Position numbers and translations under genes: made by a program. 64,000 nt of DNA, from the NCBI GenBank assembly GCA_000222875.2, contig AFRD01000003.1, positions 62,001 to 126,000 of the forward strand. Direction: 5' to 3'. Under the pieces are notes generated by a model that saw only the letters and a list, made by a program, of their open reading frames with translations, was not told the origin of the DNA and made no database searches. The DNA comes from Periglandula ipomoeae IasaF13. Taxonomy: Eukaryota; Ascomycota; Sordariomycetes; Hypocreales; Clavicipitaceae. Position 1 is the stretch's first letter. Every line of letters begins with the position of its first letter. Positions 54,841 to 64,000 of the stretch are shown here, piece after piece.

Positions 54841-56684
54841 ACTTCAGAAGGAGAGTAAAGTAGTCTAAGACTTATAACCCTTCCTTTCCCTACCTATGTA
54901 TCCCGACAGTCACACGACTAAAGCCACGAACACACACACCTCTACGCAACCCCTAGTTAGCTATCCAACTCCCAGCCTCAGCACACTCATGCAATAGTGA
55001 AAACGCAGATTTCATCGAGGTCAGCCTCGTTGTGCCCGAAGCAAGCTGTAGCAAAGCACATCCTCACCTATACCCCCACGCCGACTTAACACCAAGTCCT
55101 TCATTCGAACGCATAGCCTCATCAACAATCACATTGTGCTTCACGGCCATCTCTACCAAGACAACAGAAACGAAAATACTACCCAAGAATAGCATGTCAC
55201 AGCAAAATCCCCCGTATCACACGTCGCACTACCCCCACCCTCCCTCTCAGCTTCCCACGCGCGCCTCACATACCAGTCTCCCCAAAACAGCCCCATCACA
55301 ACAACCTCAACAGCCCAGGGCCGCAAAACACAAGAAACCTTTGACAACAATAATAATTTAAACAGACTTTATCACGAAATATCGTATCTCACCCCCCTCC
55401 AAGCCCTTTAATTCCAATCCCCATCGTGGTGACCCTTCCGCACTCCCTTCCGATCAATAGACACAACACCAAAACGACGCCCACCGCATCCCTCGGCGCG
55501 ATACCCGCCCTCCACAGCTCACAATGCGCATTTACATTCCAAATGCCTCGGCGAGTCCCGAGATCTTTGTATTTTATGTTTCGCTCAAGAATGCAGATGG
55601 TCCGATATCTCGGCTGTTTTAAGTTTTTCCTCGGGACCTGGATTTTCGCATTTTATTTGAACCATTGTTCGTATAGTACCTCAATTGCCGTAACTGTGTC
55701 CAGTAGTATAATTCGTGTAAGTGACAAATCTAGCAAGCTACGTCATAACGGCTGGGCCGCCATTAAAAAAAATGGCATATACTTTGAGGGGGTTAAAGTG
55801 CTTGCAGATAGTCAGTCGCGTACGCCCTTTTTAGAACCACGAACGCGTAGTCCGTGCATCTTGTTTCCATCCCATCTCTTCGGTAAACTCCCCATCTCCA
55901 CACGCATCCGCCCATCCCTTGACAATGCTAGCTGGGTCGCTAGCCAGGGGTTACCCGCGTGTTCCTGCATTTACCTCCACTTGCTGAAGAGACATTGAAA
56001 AAGAAACGATAGGTGGGATGATGCGAGGGCGTAAGTTTAGTGAATGTTGCAAGGGGCGGAATCGATCTAATCGCGCTGCTCCCGCGTAAAACCCTATGGT
56101 CGCGATGCTAGGTTCTGCTGGATCAGAGACGTAGGGAGTGGCAGGTGCCGCGGAACAAATAGGTTGGTACCTGAATGACAGAGTTAGATTGCAAGTTGCT
56201 CTGTATGGCGACAGGCACATATACTGTGAGAATTGTAGCAGAGGCAAAATTGGTCATCAAAAACGCTCATCAATTAAGAGTCTAACTATGTGGTATTATT
56301 ATGATCCGAGCAACAAGGTACCAGTGAAAATGGCAGAGAATATTTCCGAAACGCCGCTCAAAGATGAAACCATCCAAAAAAAAACACCCGAATGTTTGCA
56401 CTTCGTGTCTTATGACATTGAAATCTATACCAGATAGATTCGTGAATCGTTTTTAGCCAACCCCATCACCACGCAGCAGTGACGGGCACTCCAACATCGA
56501 TCGTCTCTCGTCTCCTTTTCAGCGGCCGTGGGCTTCCACCTCGTTCGTGTGAGTCTGGAGCCGCTCCGGCAGAGAGTGGCCATTGTGGAGGCCCCCAAAG
56601 GCCTTGAGTATGGTCTGTCGGGGCTTCCAGTTTGTGAGCTGGAGCCCATTCGGTCGTTGCACTGGCTGGCGCAGAGGCCGCCGA
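54841..56684. other. Gene-poor interval downstream of abaA
   Basis: An AT-rich, low-complexity start gives way to C-rich sequence at 54900-55420. The 190-codon frame at 55426-55998 (+) has shifting composition and no recognisable domain. No gene is supported. Confidence 0.35.
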
Positions 56685-59268
56685 CTAGCTCTCAAGAGCA
56701 GACATGTCCCAACCTTGGATGTTGGTGGTGTCAACGCCGGAGTTGTCAAACACGAGCTGGTTGGGTAGTTCGATGGCTGTCGTTGCAGCCATGTATGATG
56801 CTACCGCCGTGTTGATAGGCTTGACTTCCGAGAATGACTGCTGTTCGTCAAAAAAAACCTTGGCCATTGCCCAATGTAGCAGGCTGTCTATCATGTTGCG
56901 ATGCTTGAGCAGTGTTAGGGAGGAAAGCTACGGCATTGTTAGATCCCATGCCGGCGTCAAAGCTGCCACTCCTTGCATCGAAACTTGCGCTCCTGGCGTC
57001 AAAACTGCCGCTTCTGCTGTCGAAGGGACCGGCGGAATAAGCCGACGGTAGCGTAGCTGTGGGTGGGGGTGTAGCAAGACCATTCGAGAAGGAATCGAAT
57101 AGCCCGATGCTGTTATTGGGAGTTTGCAGCGGCGGAACATGAGGCACATGGGGTGCGTGACTGCCCTGATCCCAGGAGTTGAACGTCTCGCTCATGGAAG
57201 CAGTGAGATGCTGGTTGATTGATGGAGTGGGCGACATGATGGCGTCCCTAGAAACACCAACCTGGGGATACACCAATGCCTTCTGCTGATGATAGCGAGA
57301 CATTGGGTCATTGATGGTCAGCCATCTCCAGGTCGTTCCGGCAGGCTTGAAGACTGGATTGTACTTGTGCCACTGTTTCGTGGTGTTAAAACGCCAGAAG
57401 ATGATGCCTTGGCGAGTCCATTGTGTCGAGTCGGGTGCGCAAGACCACAATTCCTGGTACATGGCCACTTTGCAAATCAAGTCGCTGCCAGTCAACTCCC
57501 GGCGAGCCCACGAGGCAGCATCGCCCTCATCCTCAGAGCGCTTGCGCTTGCTGCCAGCTCGGTCCAAATCTTTCTTACTCTCGCCATCGGCATACTTGCG
57601 ACGCTTTTCCCTCATTCGCTGGTGCTCCACGTCAGGGTATTGCACCGCCATGCTGAGAATACTAGCCCACTCGACGGCAGGGAAGGGAACATGGATATCT
57701 TGTCGGGGACGGGTGTGGCAGTCACAGTCAACCTTGGCATCATTACATCCACGACGGTGGATTCCACTCTCGTTAGTGTACACGCCTTGCTTGCCATCGT
57801 CGCTGTGAAGTTCGGCAGGTCTAGTCAGGCGTGTGATGCACTTCCACCGGTGGTTTTGCAGAGCAGGCTGAGTGATTGCGACTTCGACGAATCCCGTCAG
57901 CTCGGAACCAGACGGAAACTTGGCGTGCTCATGCAGCTCGAGGGTCGCGCACATCTCAAGCAGCAGACACTCTTCATCCCTGGCAGGGAGCTCGAGAGTC
58001 TCATACATGGCAGGAGCATCCTTTTGCCAGCGACGAGTCACAGACTTGGCACAAGCTGATGTGGTTCGGTCGAGAACGTGTGTACTCGTGTAACAGGACG
58101 TCCTTTCCGAGTACATTGGGGCTGTCATCACAGTTGAGGTAATTGTTCAAGTGAGGGAACGACTCCTGATCCAAGGGAGTGTCATGAGCGTCGTAAGCAA
58201 TGTCATCACGAATCTTGATGTCAGAAGATGACACAAAGATTTCGCAAGTCTTTGGTCGTGCGCAGATCGAAGACTGCAACGCCAAAAGCTGAGAGAAGTA
58301 CTCGTAGTTGGGCTTGACATCAGGTACTCTTCCTTCAGCCAAGGCGGTAAGAACGGGGTTCGACTTGAATGATTCTTGCTCTTCCTCATCGTAGTAGTCG
58401 TCTGAGTTGGTGGACCCTGGTTCCCTCTTCTCCTCCGAAGGGAACAAGAAGTGGACTAGTGTGGATCTGGGTCAACGAATGCTCGCGAAACTCAAATCTC
58501 CAAAACAAAAATAAACGTTGGAAGTTCGGGTCAACTTACAGCAACGGAGGTCTTCAAAGAACTTTTTAACCACCTGCATATGGCTTGACACCTGTTTTCG
58601 CCCCATCTGCTCGATGCTTTCATTGCTGTTGTCGATCCGGAAGATCTCCTTGCTTCCAAGGATAGCAACACAAATCACGAAAATGTATTCGCTGATGAGC
58701 ATGTTACGTCCATGAAGCTTGCCGCCCATGGAGAACTTTTGCCTGCCCATATGGGGCATGAGAAGAACGGTTGTGAGCAGGTGATTAGCTGTCTTGATCA
58801 AACCCGAAGAATTCATCATCGAGTTGAAGTGGACTTACAGTCAACAAATGCATCTTCCAACTCGGGTCGACGCCATACACCACCTTTGTCCTTTTGAGTA
58901 TCTTTGTGTGCTTGTCTGTTGCGATATTGTCGGAAGTCTGGCCAGAAGTAAAGAGGGTTGACAGCGGCCTTTTGCCGCCTTTGATAACGAGGCTGCTGCT
59001 GACGGGGAGTTGGGTTTCTGTAGAGGCAGTCGAGGGACTGTGAGGGAACCATAGGAGCAGGAATAGTTGACTGCATAGCTGGTGACAATGCCACTTGGTT
59101 CTGATAGCAGGAGGCTAAACCATTGAAAGTGTGTGATTGAGCGTTGCCAGTGGATTCTCGCAGTGGTGCTCTGCCAGTATGTTGCATTCGTCTTGTGTCA
59201 ACATAGTCTGGCGACTGTGAGTAGCGCTGTGATGACAACACAGGCCTTGGCTGAAAGAGTGAAGACAT
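56685..59268 (-). pseudogene. abaA: Conidiation regulator AbaA (TEA/ATTS domain), with three lesions
   Basis: AbaA is the TEA-domain factor acting between BrlA and WetA in conidiophore development and needed for phialide function. Exons: 59268-58839, about 58788 or 58770 to 58540, and 58455-56685. The TEA domain spans GGVWRRPELEDAFVD, MGRQKFSMGGKLHGRNMLIS and the DNA-recognition end RKQVSSHMQVVKKFFEDLRC. Later family blocks include SFPHLNNYLNCDDSPNVLGK, DRTTSACAKSVTRRWQKDAP, WSCAPDSTQW, FNTTKQWHKYNPVFKP and the end IQGWDMSALES. Damage: the exon-2 acceptor expected at 58771-58772 reads AA, not AG; a dinucleotide repeat at 58078-58083 has lost one unit, shifting frame after LLHEYT; and a T8 run (A8 at 56850-56857) has one base too many, stopping at GQGFF. 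Corrected length is about 810 residues. It is either a pseudogene or a poorly resolved locus. Confidence 0.8.
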
Positions 59269-60314
59269 TCTTTGTCAAAGGCGAAAGGAAAGAGTAAATG
59301 GAATGCCGGGGGGAGTCGCGAACGAGAACAAAGCCCGCTCGAGTCCAGAAAGACAAACGCAAATGCCTCGTACAGTAGCCACAAAGTATGAATGGGAAGA
59401 TGAAGAGCAAGTTGAGAGGAATTTTAAAGATGTGGAATGGTGGGATAAATGTATTATCTGAGGAGAGTGATGGATTTGACTGGAACGAAGGATTATTTCC
59501 CGGGAGGACCAGAGACTGTATAAATCCAAGACTATCGGTGCGAGGATGGACAACTTCGGCGGATCATATTGACAAAGGGCTAGTCACAGGGCTACCCAAC
59601 TCTCTTTCTTTCTCGCCCCTCAACCTAATTATCAAGATCTATCTGCAAAACATCCCCAAGGAGGGTGGGATGGGAGGAGGAGCTGGGGTGGTCCAGATGG
59701 GCCAGACAGCGGGGATGGGGGTCCGTCGACGGTTCGTCACTAAAGGCTTCCGTACAGATGTAATCCATGTCTACGACCAGAAGAAGACATACACTCGACC
59801 AATAGAAGGCGTGTCGCAAACGCAATAGGCATCTGGCAGCTAAAGTGTTTGCAGGTGTTCTGCAGCGAGGGCGTTGGGACGCAAGGGAGGGTCGATAGCA
59901 AAGCGGGTCTTGCACACCAGCTGGCAGAGACAAACCTTCACAAGGTTTGTTTGTCGACAATTGCGCAGGTATGTGAAGGAGATTGGGATCAGACAAAAAT
60001 GGCCTTCAGACTCCCCCGCCCCGCGAGCCGCATTCTTGGTTCCTGGATGCTGTCAGCTCATGACCACGGGGTGTTTTGCTTGTCGCCAGAAATCGCGATC
60101 GCAATTGTTGCATGTGTGCGCGTCGCTGCGATCGCGGAAAAGGCGAAGCGGGTAGGGAAAGAGAAAAAAAGGTACACTGCCCTTCCCAAGGGATGCAGCA
60201 ACATAGGCGTGGGCCAGGGCCAGGGACGCTGAGCGAAAATTGATAGTCGACAGTTTTGCGCGTATTGCACTTGCGAGCGGGAAACCAAATAGTCTGCTTT
60301 GCTCCCTAATAAGC
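59269..60314. other. abaA promoter and mrd1 3' flank
   Basis: Both genes run on the minus strand. I looked for BrlA-type CAAGGGA/MRAGGGR sites: CAAGGGA occurs at about 60187-60193 and CAAGGAGGG at about 59658-59666, plausible but not unusual by chance. No gene is recognised. Confidence 0.35.
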
Positions 60315-63162
60315 TTAACCGTCCATTTCCTCCCCATCGTTGCCAATATTGACCTTTTTCCTCCCTCCGCCGGTGAGCTGCTGAAGGGCCACCTTATTGA
60401 CCTGACCCCCTACCTTGCGTTGCATCTTCGCGATCTCTTCTTCAGCATCAACGGCCTCGGCCTCAGCAAAGTCTAATACTAGGCGGCGCCCAAGAAGGTG
60501 AGTGTCTTTCAGAGCGTTTAGTGCGTTTTCTGCTTCCCGGGCTGTCACAAAGTCGGCAAATGCAAAGCCTCTTGCGGTATAGTCAGCCTTCTTTGGAACG
60601 CGGACCGATCTGAGCTGGCCGCAAGTCCCGAGCAGCGACCGCACGTCCTTCTTGGTGGCTTGGAAAGGCAGGTTCTTAATGACGATCTTTGTCCTCTGAG
60701 CTGCCGCCTTCCTGGCCCGATCTTCTCGCCGTTTTTCTTCGGCTGCGTCATGTCCCTTGTGGGACGCCTTCACGCCCAGAGTGTGGCCATCAAGGACGTG
60801 ACCATCCATGACTTTGATTGCTGCCTGGGCCTGCTCCTTGGATCGAAACTCCGCAAAACCAAAGCCCATGCTGAGCGTTTGACCTGGCTTTTTGGGGTCC
60901 ATCTTGGTTTTGACCCTAGCCGATACGAATCCGTCGAGAGCCTCGAAAGCTTCAGCCAGCCGACCAGTAGTTGTGGCGAAGTTTAAATTGCGGATAAAGA
61001 GAGATGTCGTTTCCACCTCTTCCGCTTTATCACCGCTTGACAGCAGCTCACTAACGCTAAGTTTTTGAACCCCGGTCGCTTGCTGATCGACCATTCGGTT
61101 GGCTTGCTCCGAGCTGTCTCCTTTGAGCAGCTCTTTGGGTCCCTTCTCCAAGAACAGCACGCTGTCCTTGATTCGTCTGTATGTGAGCTTACCAAATGCG
61201 GCCTTTGCCTGATTTGCCTGCGCAAACTGCACAATAGCGATAGTTCCTGTAGGGGGCATCAAAACCTTGAGCACCTGCCCATGCTCCTCGAATAGTTTCC
61301 TGAGCTCCTCCATTGTGGTTCCATATGGGAAGTTCTTGACCAGTATGGTCGTGTCTCCCCGCTTCTTGGACTTGAAGGCATCCAGGTCCACACCATTAGC
61401 GGCAAAGTAGGCTTTGGTTTCTTGAATCACAGTCGTCTCCGCAATGGCCTGCTTGATGGCAGCATCGGCAGAGGTAGGATCTAGTAGCTCGGATTTTGAG
61501 ACACCCAGCCGGTTGGCCACTGATGCGTTGACAGCATCCTGGCTCATGTAGAGGGAGTTCCAGTTGAAACTGTTTGAAGCTGCCTCTGCTTTCTTACGTA
61601 TTATGTTCTGCTTCTTCAGATGCAGCTTCGATATCCCGAACTCATCCAATCCCTGCTCTCGCTTTGGGCTCGCTGGAATGATGTGCAGGATACGCCCCTG
61701 AAACGTTGCCCCATCCAGTGCCTGGAATGCCTTCACTGCGCCAGACGGGTCTGCAAAATGAACCAGGGCAAATCCCTTTGTTGACCCAGCCGCAGTGACG
61801 GGAAGATGAACCTGAACTCAAATTGTCAGTTCTGATGTATGTCTCTAAAAATAAAATGCATCACGAAGCATATCATGGTTTCTCGTGGGAGATTAGGCAT
61901 AGGCTCAGACAATCGAAGCATCTACTAAAATATTCGCCCAGGTTCACATCATATACCAGAGTATAAGCTGTCCCTATCTTGGGGTTCATCATTGCGCCTA
62001 GGTGAGGAGGGCGTGGTGGGAAAAGATCAGTGGTGAATGCAGTAAACATCGACGTGGTAACGTACCTCTTGGAGAGCCCCGAATTTGTCAAACGCTTCCC
62101 GCAAATCATCTTCAGTGGCGCTGTATGGTAGGTTCCGGACGAACAGCCGAGACGTGCGAGAGATGGTTTCGACAGCGTCTTCTTCCACGAACTCCTCACT
62201 TGTCGCCACCTTGTCAGCCATGTCTGGGCTCACCACGGCTGTGGAATGCGATGTTTTTTCGTCGCCTAGTGTGTCTTGCTCAGTCGTACCTTCAACTTGG
62301 CTAGGCACCGCCCCAGAGGTAAGGTCATCAGGATCAACTAGATCTAGCAACCTATTGGTGCGCGATCGCAACCAATCGTCATCCGCAGCACCAAGCCCTG
62401 TTGGTCCGTGATCAGTCATCTCTGAATCAATTCGCTCAGCTTCGCTCTCGACCGTGTCCCCTGTGTGCCTTGGTCTTGAGTTTTCGTTTCTTTGATTGGC
62501 GGGATGGGTTGCTTTCTGGTGGCCACATCCGAACTGTCCTCGTGGGTATCTATCTTTCTCGATTTCTCTTTTCTCAATGGGATTTGTTCATATTCGTCAT
62601 CACTCTCTCCTTCTGGAACAGCAAGCTCCCCAGATTGAAGAGCCTGGTCTGTTCCGATGGTGGGATTTGTTTCATCCGCGATGACACCTTCCCTTCCGGA
62701 CCTCATGACCTGCAAAAACTCTCGCAATTTCGCATCCGATGGATCTTGTTCCGTTCGCTTCCGCTTCTTCGGGTTCGTCTCCTCCTTGTCAGATCTGGTC
62801 TCAGAGACGCTCTGGCCACCTGATGCCGAGGAAGAGTTGGGAGCATTGTGTCCTTTGCCCGAGGCCTGGTCCGAGATCTAGCATTCCATTAGCATCCAGT
62901 GGGCAGGGCCAAAAGAGTAGTCAGAACTTACAGGTCGCGCAGCCTCAACCGACAGCTTAGACATGCGTATGTAAGACTTGTGGAAGTACTTGATAGCGCT
63001 TGTCGCATCTCCTGGGCACTTATAGCCCACATAGCCGATCCGACGCTGAGGTATCAATTTGACATCGGTGATCTCGCGGTTCTTGGTAGAAAAATGCTTG
63101 CGAAACTCTGCCTCTGTGATGTTACGGGGTAATCCCCTTACAAATATTCGTGACGTAGCCAT
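60315..63162 (-). CDS. mrd1: Multiple RNA-binding domain protein Mrd1 (five RRMs; one frameshift)
   Basis: Mrd1 binds pre-rRNA and U3 in the nucleolus and is required for early 18S rRNA cleavages; it is essential in yeast. Exons 63162-62932, 62877-62066 and 61811-60315. RRM1 is at residues 1-77 (RIFVRGLPRNITEAEFRKHF). An acidic linker is followed by RRM2 (SRLFVRNLPYSATEDDLREA, resuming after a 254-bp intron as VHLPVTAAGSTKGFALVHFA). RRM3 is TTILVKNFPYGTTMEELRKL, RRM4 TSLFIRNLNFATTTGRLAEA and RRM5 TKIVIKNLPFQATKKDVRSL with the RNP1 ARGFAFADF. The C-terminus ends VNIGNDGEEMDG. The frame shifts once at the C4 run 62458-62461: one added base restores GDTVESEAERIDSEMTDHGP and yields about 846 residues, normal for the family. 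This is most simply an assembly indel. Confidence 0.9.
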
Positions 63163-64000
63163 GACTTAAGGTGAAGAGTATGCGAATCTGGAAAGCGATG
63201 TCTCAATCCATGATGACTGAATCTGCCCGCAGATTCCTGGATGTGGTGATGGGGGAAAAGTCGTGAAGAAAAAAAAAATTGAGGGTCCTTATCATGTTGC
63301 GTATCGGTGTTGGTCCGTGCGCGGGAATCTGCTATATGAGCTACCCTACATCTCGATTGATAGTTAGCCTACAGAATACGGTTGCACATTTGGTGTTTAT
63401 GAAAAGCTCGGTTTTCAATTTTCATGGTAATGCTCTATACAATATTCCGGTGGCTGATTTTCGAGGGGGAAATGTCGCCGGAGGGTTTGTTGCTGGTGCA
63501 TACGTCTCATTTGTCATAAGCGGGCAAGCAAATTTCCTTCGGTAGCTGTCAAATCTCCATGTGCACACCAATAATTTATTATCAGTCATTTGACCCACGG
63601 TTCTACCTGACTAAATAGCCCACCACATGAATAACCAACCGATTGAGCGACCGGCTGGCCGACTAATGTACCAACCAACTGACTGACTAGCTGATGCGTT
63701 GATTGATGCATTGGATATTATACTGATTGAAATTGATGTATCGATCGACACGTTTCTCAATGTGCTCCTTGATGTGCTGCTTGCTGCATCAACTACCACG
63801 TCGACTGATGCGTGAATTGATGCGTTGCTCGATGCACTGATGTGAGTAGTATTGGCATTTCTAGAGAGAATACAAAATCAAGGAGCAATTCGATAATAAA
63901 TTGGGGAAATAGCCTGATCTAGTTCAATCGATATCAGAAGTTGAAAGCTGCAAAGGGATATTTGCTTGTCCGTCATGAAATCCGAAAGTCGTGGGACAAT
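63163..64000. other. mrd1 promoter and right-end flank
   Basis: Includes an A-rich tract at 63267-63279. The 88-codon frame 63279-63545 (+) reads like an exon of hydrophobic and Gly-rich sequence (GNVAGGFVAGAYVSFVISG) but has no partner. A low-complexity repeat lies at 63615-63842. Confidence 0.35.
63615..63842. repeat. Degenerate tandem repeat around TGATTGATGCRTTG
   Basis: Many overlapping TTGAT, GATGC and CTGACT words give a loose 8-14-base periodicity (for example TTGATTGATGCATTG, TTGATGCGTTGCTCGATGC). It looks like a decayed microsatellite. Confidence 0.5.

Noticed and set aside
55426..55998. 190-codon open frame (+) downstream of abaA
   Set aside because: Composition changes along its length, no family match and no partner exons. 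A chance frame is likely.

Overview
The window is nuclear DNA of a filamentous ascomycete, most likely a Sordariomycete and probably Hypocreales. Genes have short spliceosomal introns with GTRNGT-type donors and CTNA branch sites. The recognisable genes are fungal: an eisosome core protein, an EZH2-type KMT6, the conidiation regulator AbaA, a GH55 glucanase, Utp17, Mrd1 and Rpb10. I cannot name the species.

Layout, left to right. 0.4-1.8 kb: pil1 (-). 4.7-8.1 kb: the PRC2 methyltransferase kmt6 (-), divergent from a BAP31/Yet3-like ER protein (+, 9.7-10.5 kb). 11.4-18.7 kb: six tandem same-strand copies (A-F, all -) of a protein family I do not recognise, in AT-rich spacers that share a promoter block; at least three copies are broken. 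19.8-21.0 kb: a 2-oxoglutarate/Fe(II) oxygenase (-). 21.5-24.6 kb: utp17 (-), divergent from rpb10 (+). 29.3-31.7 kb: a seven-exon unnamed fungal gene (+) carrying a nonsense codon and a frameshift. 33.0-34.5 kb: a longer distal member (G, +) of the 11-19 kb family. 35.2-37.3 kb: a decayed SNF2-type helicase with a 10-bp minisatellite in its intron. 38.6-39.6 kb: a conserved-looking protein with a helix-hairpin-helix-like motif. 40.1-42.1 kb: a divergent glutamyl-tRNA synthetase with a short N-terminal domain. 42.7-45.9 kb: two small proteins. 46.4-49.0 kb: a secreted GH55 exo-beta-1,3-glucanase with one homopolymer frameshift. 50.9-51.3 kb: a ZNF706-like small zinc-finger protein. 52.2-53.2 kb: a decayed unknown gene. 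56.7-59.3 kb: abaA with three lesions. 60.3-63.2 kb: the ribosome-biogenesis gene mrd1 with one homopolymer indel.

There is no operon-like logic. Housekeeping genes of ribosome synthesis and transcription (utp17, rpb10, mrd1) and chromatin or development genes (kmt6, abaA) alternate with repeat-rich, decaying stretches. Two kinds of damage should be kept apart. Internal stop codons in GEWIP-A, the 29-kb gene, the SNF2 remnant and the 52-kb gene can each be explained by one C:G to T:A transition, as expected of RIP-like mutation; the TAA in GEWIP-E fits too, but its ancestral codon is unknown. Frameshifts in GH55, abaA and mrd1 sit in homopolymers or dinucleotide runs and may be assembly errors, since mrd1 is expected to be essential.

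The best candidate for an undescribed system is the tandem family at 11.4-18.7 kb plus its distal member at 33 kb. I use the working name 'GEWIP family' after its best-conserved motif. All exon boundaries were read by eye from splice signals and reading-frame continuity.
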